From: G963667675 sp965197565 | GTDB lineage: Bacteria > Chloroflexota > Dehalococcoidia > Lucifugimonadales > UBA3495 | NCBI GenBank assembly: GCA_965197565.1 | Contig: CBDANK010000002.1 | Coordinates: forward strand, 124,001-188,000 | DNA length: 64,000 nucleotides | Reading direction: 5' to 3' | In this document: piece by piece, positions 24,791 through 33,647 of the stretch | Layout of the letters: every line of letters starts with the position of its first letter | How positions within the stretch are numbered: position 1 is the stretch's first letter | Translations under genes and position numbers: made by a program | Notes under the pieces: model-generated | The model's database searches: none | What the model was told of the DNA's origin: nothing | What the model saw: the letters and a program-made list of their open reading frames with translations, nothing else

Positions 24791-24983
24791 ATGGCGCTCG
24801 AACAGCGAGTCAGCAGGCTAGAAGGCGCATACGAGCAGGTGGACAAAAGGCTCGACGATTTGAACCGGTCCATTTGAGAGCTTGCGTTCCGATTTGAACA
24901 ACCGGCTCAATAACATCTATGTCCTAATAGGAGCATCCTGGGTGACGCTGATAGGCGCAATGATAGGTCTGTATTTCAAATGA
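24791..24983 (+). pseudogene. Frameshifted small coiled-coil/membrane protein gene
   Basis: From ATG 24791 the frame encodes MALEQRVSRLEGAYEQVDKR and a further heptad stretch, then hits TGA at 24878. Dropping one T in the ccatttgag run joins it to a second frame that reads ESLRSDLNNRLNNIYVLIGA, followed by a hydrophobic segment, and ends at TGA 24981-24983. The whole looks like one 63-residue coiled-coil protein with a C-terminal membrane helix. The stop overlaps the recX start (ATGA). A one-base insertion, natural or sequencing error, best explains it. Confidence 0.6.
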
Positions 24984-25672
24984 ACACTTCACAGAAGCCC
25001 AGCAGCCTATCCCATGCAGATGTTTGCTACAAAGCGAAACAGAATGCCCTCCGTTTCCTCTCTTACCGAGCGCGCAGCAAGGCCGAGGTACGGCGCCGGT
25101 TGGAGAGAAGTTACCCAGCCGCCGTTGTTGAAACAGTGTTGGACCAACTGGGAGCGCAAGGCTACTTGGACGACGCTGCTTTCGCCAGGGAATGGCGCCG
25201 CCACCGCGAAGAGCGGCGGCCTCGCAGCCAAGAAGTCTTAAGCCAGGAGCTTTTGCGGTTGGGGGTAGAGCCGGGAGTGGTACAGGAATCACTGACCGGC
25301 TTCGACGCCGCCGGCAACGCTCATCGCACCGCCCTAGTCCTAGCCCGGCGACTGACCGGCAGCGACTACCCCCGGTTTCGGAAACGAATCTGGTCTCACC
25401 TGCAACGCCGAGGATTCGACCATTCAGTCATATCCGATGTGGTGAGCCGATTGTGGCGGCAGTTAGCGGACCCGCATCACGGCATTGTAGACGCCGACTC
25501 CCAGGAACAACAAAGAGAAAATGCTGAATGGGAAGGGGTTGACGAACCAGCTTATGAGAAAAGCGAGCATTATAGAGCCCGCAGCAATCCAGGCCAGGCC
25601 GGTCCCCCGTTTGCGGTTGACCGCGCGGCTGATGACCTCTCCAATGCCGTAACCGACGCCGAGAGCAGCTAG
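24980..25672 (+). CDS. recX: RecX regulatory protein
   Basis: RecX binds RecA filaments and limits recombination. The protein has the triple three-helix repeat layout: an N-terminal ALRFLSYRARSKAEVRRRLE, the middle YLDDAAFAREWRRHRE and RPRSQEVLSQELLRLGV, then the C-terminal helix pair ending near ISDVVSRLW. The conserved core stops around residue 160. The remaining roughly 70 residues are low-similarity and antisense to the membrane protein gene at 25463, so they are likely readthrough or a recent tail extension. ATG 24980 overlaps the preceding broken gene. Confidence 0.85.
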   Translation: MNTSQKPSSLSHADVCYKAKQNALRFLSYRARSKAEVRRRLERSYPAAVVETVLDQLGAQGYLDDAAFAREWRRHREERRPRSQEVLSQELLRLGVEPGVVQESLTGFDAAGNAHRTALVLARRLTGSDYPRFRKRIWSHLQRRGFDHSVISDVVSRLWRQLADPHHGIVDADSQEQQRENAEWEGVDEPAYEKSEHYRARSNPGQAGPPFAVDRAADDLSNAVTDAESS

Positions 25673-25978
25673 AGAAGGGAAGAAGGGAATTCCGCCCAAG
25701 ATGAAGGTGAAGAGGGCCCATAGCAGGCCGCCAACTATGCCGCTGGCCACCCCGACGGTTATAGCCCGGGCATAATAGGACGGCCGGACATCAAAGGTCG
25801 GTGTTTGAACAGCCTTGCCGCACTCCCGGCAACGAATACCCACCGGCGCTTGCACCATACACTGGGTGCAAATGTGCTTCCCGCACTGGCTGCAATACAG
25901 ACCGGTTTCAACCCCAGGATGCCAGTGGCAGTAAAACACCTCACCGTGTTCTTGTTGTCTCTGCCGTGACTGGTCCAT
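25463..25978 (-). CDS. B-box-type zinc finger membrane protein
   Basis: This 171-residue protein has an N-terminal zinc-binding part (EVFYCHWHPGVETGLYCSQC, then HICTQCMVQAPVGIRCREC) of the B-box/rhomboid-associated kind and three to four hydrophobic segments over the rest. Related proteins in Chloroflexi lie near rhomboid proteases or stand alone, and function is unknown. ATG 25978 is chosen over upstream starts because the Cys/His motif begins soon after. Its 3' half runs antisense to the end of recX over 210 bases, a large overlap that suggests the recX tail is not under strong selection. Confidence 0.75.
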   Translation of the reverse strand: MDQSRQRQQEHGEVFYCHWHPGVETGLYCSQCGKHICTQCMVQAPVGIRCRECGKAVQTPTFDVRPSYYARAITVGVASGIVGGLLWALFTFILGGIPFFPSLAALGVGYGIGEVISRAVNRKRGTGLAWIAAGSIMLAFLISWFVNPFPFSIFSLLFLGVGVYNAVMRVR

Positions 25979-26004
25979 AGCCCTTAGCCTAAGTGACGAT
26001 TCCT

Positions 26005-26679
26005 CTACTTGGTACCGTGGGGTACACGGTATACCCATTCCGCATGATCGTCTACATCCCGGTCTCGAAACAGCCGGTTGAACAACACTCTCTCTTTAGG
26101 CAACCCTTCCGGGAAAGGGGTCCAGTTGGAGAGCAGCCGCTTCGCCACTACCAAACTCAACAACCCCACACAACAGAAGCTTATCACAACTGGGTCGCCA
26201 ACGAGAACTGCCCAAACCGGCAGCAACGTCAAGGAAACCAACACCCACACCCCCGAGCTTCTGGTGACGGCCCAACCGGACACAGCTACCACCATGAACG
26301 CGACCAGCAGCAGGGGCGATAGGGCCAATAGCGTGCCAATAACCACACCGACGCCTCTGCCCCCTTGAAACTTCAAATAAAGGGACCAATTGTGTCCGGC
26401 GGCGGCCAGCAATGGGGCGCCTATAAGAAGTAGCGACGAGCGATCCAACTCCAGCACGTAGAGGCCGACGTATACCGGGAGCGCTCCTTTGACCAGAATA
26501 TCAAACACACCAAGGAGCACCGCCCAACCTTTGCCCACATGATGGAAAACGTTGGTGCCCCCCACGTTGCCGCTGCCGTATCCACGGATGTCCACACCCT
26601 TGACCAACTTACCCATGACGAAGGCAGTGGGCACAGCCCCCACCAGGTAAGACAGGATGTACAACCCGGCGATTTCCAT
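26005..26679 (-). CDS. plsY: Acyl-phosphate:glycerol-3-phosphate acyltransferase PlsY (second paralogue)
   Basis: This copy keeps the canonical PlsY motifs: YLVGAVPTAFVMGKL, GSGNVGGTNVFHHVGKG and FQGGRGVGVVIG, within about five hydrophobic segments. It initiates phospholipid synthesis in the membrane with PlsX. ATG 26679 gives the normal N-terminus; the frame extends to 26754 over the preceding PHP gene end. Compared with the gene at 21127, the motifs are closer to consensus, so this is the better candidate for the housekeeping enzyme. A divergent C-terminal 30 residues are hydrophilic. Confidence 0.88.
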   Translation of the reverse strand: MEIAGLYILSYLVGAVPTAFVMGKLVKGVDIRGYGSGNVGGTNVFHHVGKGWAVLLGVFDILVKGALPVYVGLYVLELDRSSLLLIGAPLLAAAGHNWSLYLKFQGGRGVGVVIGTLLALSPLLLVAFMVVAVSGWAVTRSSGVWVLVSLTLLPVWAVLVGDPVVISFCCVGLLSLVVAKRLLSNWTPFPEGLPKERVLFNRLFRDRDVDDHAEWVYRVPHGTK

Positions 26680-26705
26680 GAGCGCAGCCAGCCCCCGGGA
26701 ATAAC

Positions 26706-27557
26706 TTAGGTCCGGTTGCTCAACATCACTTTCCGAGCCGCCTCTTCCAGCCACTCCACGGTAGATAGAGGGGGACCCATGGAACCGGGGAGGGCCTCTC
26801 CGGTGTTGCCCAACCCGTGAAAGTCGCTGCCTCCACAGGGAATGATGTCATATTCGGCGGCCAATCGCTCCAAATACCGTACCTTTTCGGGAGTAAAATT
26901 GGCGTAATAGACCTCCATCCCCAGCAGACCCGCAGCTTTCAACTCAGACACCGCGGCCTCTAACTCCGACAAATAAGCCGGATGGGCCAGCACCGGCACG
27001 CCGCCAACCTTGAGCAACATTTGAATCGCCTCGGCGGGAGTCAATTTGCTGCGCTCCACGTAAGCCAGTCCATTGCGCCCCAGGTATTCAGGAAAAGCGT
27101 CTTTGGGCTCTTTACAATAACCCTTTTCCACCAAAGCCAGTGCTATATGAGGACGGCCCACAGCTCCGTCGCCCGCTATCTCCTGCACCCTCTCCCAGTC
27201 CAATTCTATCCCCAATGCGGCCAGTTTCTCCACCATTTGCCGCGCCCGGTGGACCCGGCCCTCTCGGAACCGGCGTAGAACTTCCTGGAACGGTTCTTCC
27301 TGGTATTGAATAAAGTATCCCAGCATGTGAATCTCATTGCCTGGGATATCGGTGCTTAGCTCTATTCCGGGAATGATGCGAAGACCGGTATGCTCTTCGG
27401 CTTCCTGAAAAGCCTCGGCCAAACCCTCAGTGGTATCGTGGTCAGAGACGGATATTTGTTTGAGCCCACGGTCCGCAGCCAACCGGACCAATTCTCGGGG
27501 GGAGAGCCGGCCGTCGGAGGCGGTGGTATGCAAGTGCAAGTCAACTATGGCGGCCAT
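26706..27557 (-). CDS. PHP-domain phosphoesterase
   Basis: This 283-residue protein has the PHP fold of DNA polymerase and histidinol phosphatases: VDLHLHTTASDGRLSP holds the first metal ligands, ISVSDHDTTEG the next, with LAHPAYL and GGSDFHG near the C-terminus. Stand-alone members of this type (YciV/RNase AM group) hydrolyse 3',5'-bisphosphate nucleosides or short 5' RNA ends. The specific reaction is inferred from the family only. It follows ymdB by one base, which suggests one operon with it and rny. Confidence 0.85.
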   Translation of the reverse strand: MAAIVDLHLHTTASDGRLSPRELVRLAADRGLKQISVSDHDTTEGLAEAFQEAEEHTGLRIIPGIELSTDIPGNEIHMLGYFIQYQEEPFQEVLRRFREGRVHRARQMVEKLAALGIELDWERVQEIAGDGAVGRPHIALALVEKGYCKEPKDAFPEYLGRNGLAYVERSKLTPAEAIQMLLKVGGVPVLAHPAYLSELEAAVSELKAAGLLGMEVYYANFTPEKVRYLERLAAEYDIIPCGGSDFHGLGNTGEALPGSMGPPLSTVEWLEEAARKVMLSNRT

Positions 27558-27558
27558 T

Positions 27559-28329
27559 CTAGCTCACGGTCCGGTCCAAGCGTTCAATGCTCAAGGCCTT
27601 CCCTGTGTCCTGGTCTATATCCAGCAACACGGAGTTCAAGAGCACTGGCCCGGTGGCCACCGCCAGCCGTTGCGGCATTCCCGTAAGAAATCTTTCCAGC
27701 ACCACCCCGGTTTCGCTGCCGATCACCGAATCCAGCGGGCCGGTCATTCCCACGTCGCTGATATAGGCCGTGCCCCTGGGCAACACCCGCCCGTCTACCG
27801 TACCCACATGGGTGTGAGTCCCCAGGACGGCGCTGACTCTTCCGTCCAAGTACCAACCCATAGCTTGTTTTTCCGATGTGGCCTCGGCATGAAAGTCCAC
27901 GATAACGACAGGCGGCCTTTCCGAGACCTCATCACCCTCCAATATCTGGTCGGCGGTGCGGAAGGGGCAGTCCAAGGCGGGCATGAACACTCGGCCCATC
28001 AAGTTCATCACCATCACATTGTTATGCAGCAGGCTACCTCTCCCCGGCGCGTCCGGATAGTTGGCCGGGCGGATCAGGGGCAAGCCCTCGTCCAAGTAGG
28101 GGATGATCTCTTTTTGGTCCCAGATGTGGTTGCCAGAAGTCAGGATGTCAACACCGCTGTCCAACAACTCATTGGCTGTGTCCAGGGTAATGCCGAAACC
28201 GCCGGCGGTGTTTTCGCCGTTGGCGATGACCAAGTCTATACCGTGCTCCAAGCGCAGCGAGGGGACCAGTTGTTTGACGGCGCGCCGTCCCGGTTTGCCA
28301 ATGACGTCCCCAACCATCAAGATACGCAA
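27559..28329 (-). CDS. YmdB-type metallophosphoesterase
   Basis: The protein matches the TIGR00282/YmdB family, di-metal phosphodiesterases that in Bacillus hydrolyse cyclic nucleotides and affect biofilm choice. Motifs are MVGDVIGKPGRRAV, VIANGENTAGGFGI, LTSGNHIWDQK, FHAEATSEKQA and GTHTHVGTVDGR. The length of 256 residues is standard. In Firmicutes and Chloroflexi the gene commonly sits beside rny, exactly as here (210 bases upstream, minus strand). Confidence 0.92.
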   Translation of the reverse strand: MRILMVGDVIGKPGRRAVKQLVPSLRLEHGIDLVIANGENTAGGFGITLDTANELLDSGVDILTSGNHIWDQKEIIPYLDEGLPLIRPANYPDAPGRGSLLHNNVMVMNLMGRVFMPALDCPFRTADQILEGDEVSERPPVVIVDFHAEATSEKQAMGWYLDGRVSAVLGTHTHVGTVDGRVLPRGTAYISDVGMTGPLDSVIGSETGVVLERFLTGMPQRLAVATGPVLLNSVLLDIDQDTGKALSIERLDRTVS

Positions 28330-28373
28330 GAACCCGGCTCCTCACTGGAACACGATTACAATCGATTGGCGGA

Positions 28374-28415
28374 AATCCCCCTTGACCCTCCTTCATTGAA
28401 GAGGGTTGGGGGGAT
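28374..28415 (-). terminator. Intercistronic hairpin between rny and ymdB
   Basis: AATCCCCC plus ACCCTC pair with GAGGGT and GGGGGGATT around a ten-base loop. Arms are strong but no T-run follows on either strand, so it may be a processing or attenuating hairpin. The ccccctt...aaggggg style resembles sequence near 40795-40830. Confidence 0.4.
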
Positions 28416-28539
28416 TCTCATCCGTTAGTGGAACCCCAACCGGGGTTGCGGCCGTCCTTCCACTTTTCCACCCGGCCGCACAATGGCGCCTACTTACCCG
28501 GTATATACGAGTTATAGGCCTGGGATACTTGGTCCCGGA

Positions 28540-30048
28540 TTACCTGGCGTACTCCACATTACGAATCTCACGAATGACGGTGACCTTTATTTGTCCAGGA
28601 AAGACCAAGTCCTCTTCCACTTTTTTCGCGATATCCCTGGCCAATGAGGCCGCTTCCACATCATCCAGGTCCTCAGGTTTCACCATCACCCGGACTTCCC
28701 GGCCGGCCTGGATAGCGAAAGCGCGTTCCACGCCACCGAAACCGGTGGCCACATTCTCCAAGTCGCGGAGGCGTTTCACGTACAGTTCCACGGACTCTTT
28801 GCGTGCCCCGGGGCGGGCGGCGCTGATGGCGTCAGCGGTGGCTACGAGGTATGATTCGATGGTCTCATGCTCATCGCTGTGGTGTTCCAGAATACCCCGC
28901 ATAGAGCTGTAGTTAACTCCGTGTCTATTGGCTATATCCGCTCCGATCTCCGCGTGGGGGCCTGAGACTTCGTGGGTCACGGCTTTACCGATGTCGTGGA
29001 GCAGGCCGCCGGTTTTGGCTACCTGAACGTTGGCTCCAGCCTCGGCAGCCAACATTCCGGAGAGCAATGCCACCTCGATGGAGTGCTTAAGAACGTTTTC
29101 ACCGTAGCTGTAGCGGAACTTTAGCTGCCCCAGCAGCTTAATTAGCTCCGCATCCAGCCCGCTAACTCCGACCTCGAATGTAGCCTGTTCACCGGCCTTC
29201 CAAACAATCTGCTCTATCTCGGCCTGGGCTCTTTGGACCATGTCCTCAATGCGAGCAGGTTGGATCCGGCCGTCAGCTATGAGTTTTTCCAAGCTAAGCC
29301 GGGCCACTTCCCGCCTGATGGGGTCGAAGCAAGAGATGGTTACGACTTCCGGAGTGTCGTCGATAATAACATCCACTCCGGTGAGGGCTTCCAAGGTTCT
29401 TATATTCCGCCCTTCACGGCCGATGAGACGACCCTTCATCTCATCGTTAGGAAGGGGTACGGCAGATGTGGTTACCTCGGAGACCACGTCAGTAGCCAGA
29501 CGGTTGATCGCCGTGGTAATGATTCGCCGAGCATTCTCGTCGGCGCTGACTTTGAACTCTGCCTCTAACTCATAGAAACGCCGGGCCAAATCGTGGCGGG
29601 CTTCATCTTCACCCTGCTTCACCACTATTTGGCGCGCCTCAGCTACGGTTAGAAGAGCTATCTCCTCTAGCTTTTGCCTCTGCTGGCTCTTTAGGCCCTC
29701 AACGTCTTGCAGGGCCTGTTGAACCTCGACTTCCTTGGTTGCTAGATTGCGTTTCTGCTGTTCTTGGTCTTCGATCTTCTTGTCGAGCTGTTCTTCCCGT
29801 TGAAGGTGCCTGCGCTCTAACCGGCCTACTTCCCGGCGTTGTTCCTTCAATTCCTTCTCGGCCGCAGTACGCTGTTTCAGCGCCTCTTCTTGGGCAGTCA
29901 GGAGAAGTTTGCGCTTTTCCTCCTCAGCCTGATCGAGGATGCTTTTGGCTACTTCGTTTGCGTTTTGTACTTGCTCTTGGTCTGAGTGGGCTCTGCCGAA
30001 CACCTCTTTCCATATTGCCGCAACGGCGGTGAGGACGTTAATCTTCAA
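28540..30048 (-). CDS. rny: Ribonuclease Y
   Basis: RNase Y is the main initiating endoribonuclease of mRNA decay in many Gram-positive and Chloroflexi genomes. This 502-residue protein has a long coiled coil (about 25-155), a KH domain with GRLIGREGRNIRTLE and an HD domain with LLHDIGKAVTHE. The C-terminal segment HADGRI-like family features are intact. Unusually, the N-terminus lacks the clear hydrophobic membrane anchor of Bacillus RNase Y: the first 25 residues (LTAVAAIWKEVFG followed by charged residues) are only weakly hydrophobic. ATG 30048 is divergent from dnaJ. Confidence 0.92.
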   Translation of the reverse strand: MKINVLTAVAAIWKEVFGRAHSDQEQVQNANEVAKSILDQAEEEKRKLLLTAQEEALKQRTAAEKELKEQRREVGRLERRHLQREEQLDKKIEDQEQQKRNLATKEVEVQQALQDVEGLKSQQRQKLEEIALLTVAEARQIVVKQGEDEARHDLARRFYELEAEFKVSADENARRIITTAINRLATDVVSEVTTSAVPLPNDEMKGRLIGREGRNIRTLEALTGVDVIIDDTPEVVTISCFDPIRREVARLSLEKLIADGRIQPARIEDMVQRAQAEIEQIVWKAGEQATFEVGVSGLDAELIKLLGQLKFRYSYGENVLKHSIEVALLSGMLAAEAGANVQVAKTGGLLHDIGKAVTHEVSGPHAEIGADIANRHGVNYSSMRGILEHHSDEHETIESYLVATADAISAARPGARKESVELYVKRLRDLENVATGFGGVERAFAIQAGREVRVMVKPEDLDDVEAASLARDIAKKVEEDLVFPGQIKVTVIREIRNVEYAR

Positions 30049-30169
30049 CCTATCACCCGTTCCTTCCGCCTAGTTGAACCCCCGTTTATGGGTCCTATTT
30101 CACGTAACTATCCTAACGATAAGCATAACCCCTGTCAAGGAGAATACGCGCCGGCTGCTTATCCGCCTA

Positions 30170-30198
30170 TTGAGGCAACCAACGCGCTGCACTATAAT
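30170..30198 (+). promoter_or_regulatory. Sigma-70 promoter for dnaJ
   Basis: TTGAGG at 30170-30175, a 17-base spacer and consensus TATAAT at 30193-30198. The leader to ATG 30267 would be about 60 bases. Confidence 0.6.
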
Positions 30199-30266
30199 GG
30201 GTTGGATGTAGTCGAAAATATCCGGGTCTTGACCCGGGCAGTGTTATTCACTTTAGGCGGTATCGC

Positions 30267-31433
30267 ATGGCCAACCGGGACTACTACGATGTGTTGGGTG
30301 TCTCCCGCAACAATACGGAAGAGGAGATCCGCAAAGCCTTTCGCAAGAAGGCGCTGGAGTACCACCCGGACCGTAATAAAAGCCCTGACGCCGAAGCAAA
30401 GTTCAAAGAGATCAACGAAGCTTACCAGGTTCTATCGGACCCGACTAAACGAGCACAATACAATCAGTTTGGCCATGCCGGAGTTAGGTCAAACGGAGGG
30501 TTTGACCGGCCTTTCGACGGCTTCGACGTGTTCGGAGGCTTCGGTGATATTTTTGACTCATTTTTCGGGGATGTGTCGGGCCGTCGTACCCGAGAGGTCC
30601 ATCGGGGAGCCGACATCCAGGAAAGGGTGGTCCTCAGCTTCGAGGAGTCCGTATTCGGGGCGGAGCGGCAAGTGGATATCAATCGCTTGGAACGCTGCCG
30701 GCATTGCTCCGGCGAAGGCAACGAACCGGGAACGCCGATCAATACTTGCTCAACGTGCCGCGGCACAGGCCAAGTGCGCCGGGCCCAGCGCAGCGTTTTC
30801 GGCCAGTTTACTCAGGTTTCCGGTTGCTCCACTTGTCAGGGTCGAGGCAAGGTCGTTCAGAAAGCCTGCAATGCTTGCCGGGGCGGTGGTCTGGAACGTC
30901 GGAAACGCAAAATCTCTGTCAAGGTGCCCGCAGGTGTTGAAAGCGGGATGCAAGTGCGCTTGTCCAACGAAGGAGACTTCAGCCGAGATGGAGGGCCGTC
31001 CGGAAATTTGTACGTACATGTGGACGTGCGGAAGCACGATTTGTTTGTGCGGGAAGGCAACGACCTGTTTTATCGTCTACCCATCAATGTCGCCGAAGCA
31101 GCTTTGGGCATCGACAGAGAGATACCCACTTTGGAGGATAACGGCAGGATTGAGACTATCAAGATACCCGAAGGGACCCAGCCAGGCGCCGAGTTTCGGC
31201 TCCGGGGCAAGGGCGTGCCGTATATCAATTCCAGCCAGCGGGGCGACTTGCGCGTGCAAGTAGATATACAAGTGCCCCGCACGCTCAACACAGAGCAGCG
31301 CCGGTTGCTTGAAGCATTTGCCCGGTCCATGAACCCCAACTCAGGTCCTGACGGTCACGCCGAGGTAGAAGCTGAGGTAGAGCCGGACAAGGACAAGGGC
31401 CTATTTGACCGCATAAAGGAGACCTTCAGCTAA
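30267..31433 (+). CDS. dnaJ: Chaperone DnaJ
   Basis: DnaJ delivers substrates to DnaK and stimulates its ATPase. The 388-residue protein is a full-length type I member. The J domain has YYDVLGVSRNNTEEEIRKAF and the HPD tripeptide in YHPDRN. A Gly/Phe-rich linker with DGFDVFGGFGDIFD follows. Four CxxCxGxG zinc motifs follow (CRHCSGEG, CSTCRGTG, CSTCQGRG, CNACRGGG), then the C-terminal substrate domain. It is separate from the dnaK operon and has its own promoter and terminator. Confidence 0.97.
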   Translation: MANRDYYDVLGVSRNNTEEEIRKAFRKKALEYHPDRNKSPDAEAKFKEINEAYQVLSDPTKRAQYNQFGHAGVRSNGGFDRPFDGFDVFGGFGDIFDSFFGDVSGRRTREVHRGADIQERVVLSFEESVFGAERQVDINRLERCRHCSGEGNEPGTPINTCSTCRGTGQVRRAQRSVFGQFTQVSGCSTCQGRGKVVQKACNACRGGGLERRKRKISVKVPAGVESGMQVRLSNEGDFSRDGGPSGNLYVHVDVRKHDLFVREGNDLFYRLPINVAEAALGIDREIPTLEDNGRIETIKIPEGTQPGAEFRLRGKGVPYINSSQRGDLRVQVDIQVPRTLNTEQRRLLEAFARSMNPNSGPDGHAEVEAEVEPDKDKGLFDRIKETFS

Positions 31434-31518
31434 AACAGGGGCCAAGGGAGGCCGGTTGCGATAATAGGCCGCCGTGGCTTGGAGAGAGCTTGAACCGGTC
31501 CCGCGGCTGCGGAGGCTA

Positions 31519-31550
31519 ATGCCCGGGTAGTTTCTACACCCGGGTATTTT
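31519..31550 (+). terminator. Rho-independent terminator after dnaJ
   Basis: ATGCCCGGGT at 31519-31528 pairs with ACCCGGGTAT at 31538-31547 (one G-T), followed by TTTT. It ends dnaJ transcription before prmA. Confidence 0.65.
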
Positions 31551-31575
31551 ACTGGGAATTTTGAGCGGAGGACCC

Positions 31576-32439
31576 GTGGCTTGGCAAGAAATCAGCATCG
31601 CAGTACCCCATGAATATGTGGAACCCGTATCTTACTTGTTCAGCCGCTATGGCCGGGTCCTAAGTATGGAGTCCCACGGGCCGGAGTGGGTTATGCTTCG
31701 GACTTATTTGCCGGCTACTTCCCGTCAACGATTGGCCCGCATCGAAGTGGGGGTTAAGCTGGTTTCGCTGCTGGAACCCCTGGGAGACTTGATTGTTAAA
31801 GAAGTCCCCGAACAGGATTGGCAAGATAGCTGGAAGGCCCACTTCCACCTGTTGAAGATCGGAAGCCGTATGGTGATAAAGCCCTCATGGATCGACTATC
31901 AAAGAGGGCCGGAAGAAGTGGTCATAGAAATCGACCCCGGCATGGCCTTCGGCACAGGCTATCACCCTACCACGTATACCTGCCTACAGGCACTGGAACA
32001 ATGGGTTAGGACCGGGGCGTCGGTCTTAGATCTGGGGACAGGTTCCGGTATCCTGTCCATCGCGGCCCTTGGTTTGGGGGCCGCCAAGGCAGTCGCCCTG
32101 GATATAGACTCCCAAGCGGTGCGGGCCGCCCGAAGGAATTTCAGGCGCACCGGAACATCCAGGCAAGTAACTCTGGCCCAAGGGTCTTTGCCCCACGCCA
32201 CGGCCGGACCCGGGCGGTTCGACCTTACCGTGGCCAACATCTCGGCCCGTGCCATTTGTGACCGCGCGCCGTTCATATGTTCTTCATTGAATCCCCAGGG
32301 CGTGTTGATCGCATCGGGCATGATCAGAGACCAGCAAGAAGAAGTTGTGGACGCTCTCCAGAAGTTAGGGTATTCCCCGGTTCAGGAATGGTCCCGAGAC
32401 GACTGGGTCACCCTGGCTTTTCGACTGAATTCGGGGTAA
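31576..32439 (+). CDS. prmA: Ribosomal protein L11 methyltransferase PrmA
   Basis: PrmA trimethylates ribosomal protein L11. The 287-residue protein has the N-terminal substrate-binding domain (VEPVSYLFSRYG), then DPGMAFGTGYHPTT and the SAM-binding SVLDLGTGSGILSIAAL, with VANISARAI as the catalytic loop. GTG 31576 has GGAGG just upstream; the in-frame TTG 31561 is less likely. It lies between the dnaJ terminator and the kinase-like gene. Confidence 0.9.
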   Translation: MAWQEISIAVPHEYVEPVSYLFSRYGRVLSMESHGPEWVMLRTYLPATSRQRLARIEVGVKLVSLLEPLGDLIVKEVPEQDWQDSWKAHFHLLKIGSRMVIKPSWIDYQRGPEEVVIEIDPGMAFGTGYHPTTYTCLQALEQWVRTGASVLDLGTGSGILSIAALGLGAAKAVALDIDSQAVRAARRNFRRTGTSRQVTLAQGSLPHATAGPGRFDLTVANISARAICDRAPFICSSLNPQGVLIASGMIRDQQEEVVDALQKLGYSPVQEWSRDDWVTLAFRLNSG

Positions 32440-32580
32440 GGCATAGCGCCAAGACCGGCGTGCTATACTGGGCTTTGCGAACTAAGCGTAGGCTAGACGC
32501 GGGATGCCTGACTTTGCCAAAGGTTTCCCTTGTCCTGAGAATCGCTTCAAACCCGAGATTAACTCCGTCGAAAAGTTGCC

Positions 32581-33606
32581 GTGGACATTGAACAAGTAGA
32601 CCTCGACCGTTATGAGCTACTGGGAGTTTTGGGTGCGGGCGCCGACTATGATGTGCGGGCGGCGGTGGACCAAAAAACCGGTCGGCAGGTGGTGCTAAAA
32701 AGGCCCAAACCTCAGATGATCAGCAGGCGTCTGCATGACGGCATTGAGGCCCGGACCAACAACACCCTCCAGGTCTTTCAGGCCCTGGACTTTGATATTC
32801 CCACGGTGGTCCCGGTGCTAGGTTGCACTCGGCAGGCCAACCACGATGCATATTTCGGGGAATCACTGGGGCAGGAGTATACAGTAGTAGTGGAGGAGCG
32901 GGCCAAGGGCATTCCTCTGGTAGGCGACCCCATGGCCCGCATTACCGGCGTACCCATCGGAGTTGGGCAAAATCTGTTCACCCTGTATCCCCTGGTACAG
33001 CCCAAGGACCAACCGCCGTTCCCTATCCACCAACAGTTGCTGGACCTGGAAGAAAGCTTCTACCAAGTCGGATACGTGTTGTTGGACCTTCGTCCCCAGA
33101 ACATTTTTTACCAGCCCGCCGCAGGACGGATTACGGTAATCGACTGCGGGGACCTCAGATCGCTGGAGAAGGGGTCGCAAAGCGGAAGAAGGCCGCCTCC
33201 GGATATTCACGACTTTTACTTGGAAATGCTCAAATTCTACACCGCTCCGCAAGGGCCGCCCGCCGAAGCCGATGGATACCGCGACCCCTATGGACTGCGC
33301 CCGGTTATACGATTTGAGCAGGAACTGGACGAGATGGCCCGCAGGTTCTCCGACGCCGCCCCTTCTAGGCGGGATACGTCCCTTCCTATGATCGGTAAAG
33401 TCAGGGAACGAGCTTATACATGCTTTGACGAGTTCCGCCGCGATCTTACCGGCTACCTCAAGGCGGCATCGGAGCACGACCTAGGCCTAGCCAACGCGCC
33501 CCAACTAAGGCAGACCTGGATGGAGGCCCTGGGCTGGCTTGGCGATGAATACTGGCGGCGATACTTGTTTGATTACGATACCGAATTGACAGCATTTGGA
33601 ATCTAG
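32581..33606 (+). CDS. Compact protein kinase-like protein
   Basis: This 341-residue protein has a minimal kinase-like catalytic core. A glycine loop LGVLGAGADYD precedes K40 in VVLKRP. LLDLRPQNIFY occupies the HRDLKPEN place (D169 and N174 kept, His and Arg absent). VIDCGDL stands for DFG (D188). The catalytic Lys, Asp, Asn and Asp are therefore retained although flanking consensus is lost, so activity is possible but unproven. No membrane segment or sensor domain is attached. A PP2C phosphatase gene begins 42 bases downstream, a natural opposing partner. GTG 32581 is the start. Confidence 0.65.
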   Translation: MDIEQVDLDRYELLGVLGAGADYDVRAAVDQKTGRQVVLKRPKPQMISRRLHDGIEARTNNTLQVFQALDFDIPTVVPVLGCTRQANHDAYFGESLGQEYTVVVEERAKGIPLVGDPMARITGVPIGVGQNLFTLYPLVQPKDQPPFPIHQQLLDLEESFYQVGYVLLDLRPQNIFYQPAAGRITVIDCGDLRSLEKGSQSGRRPPPDIHDFYLEMLKFYTAPQGPPAEADGYRDPYGLRPVIRFEQELDEMARRFSDAAPSRRDTSLPMIGKVRERAYTCFDEFRRDLTGYLKAASEHDLGLANAPQLRQTWMEALGWLGDEYWRRYLFDYDTELTAFGI

Positions 33607-33647
33607 TACATCAATGCCGGTGCATCATATCGTGAGGTCATTCAGTT

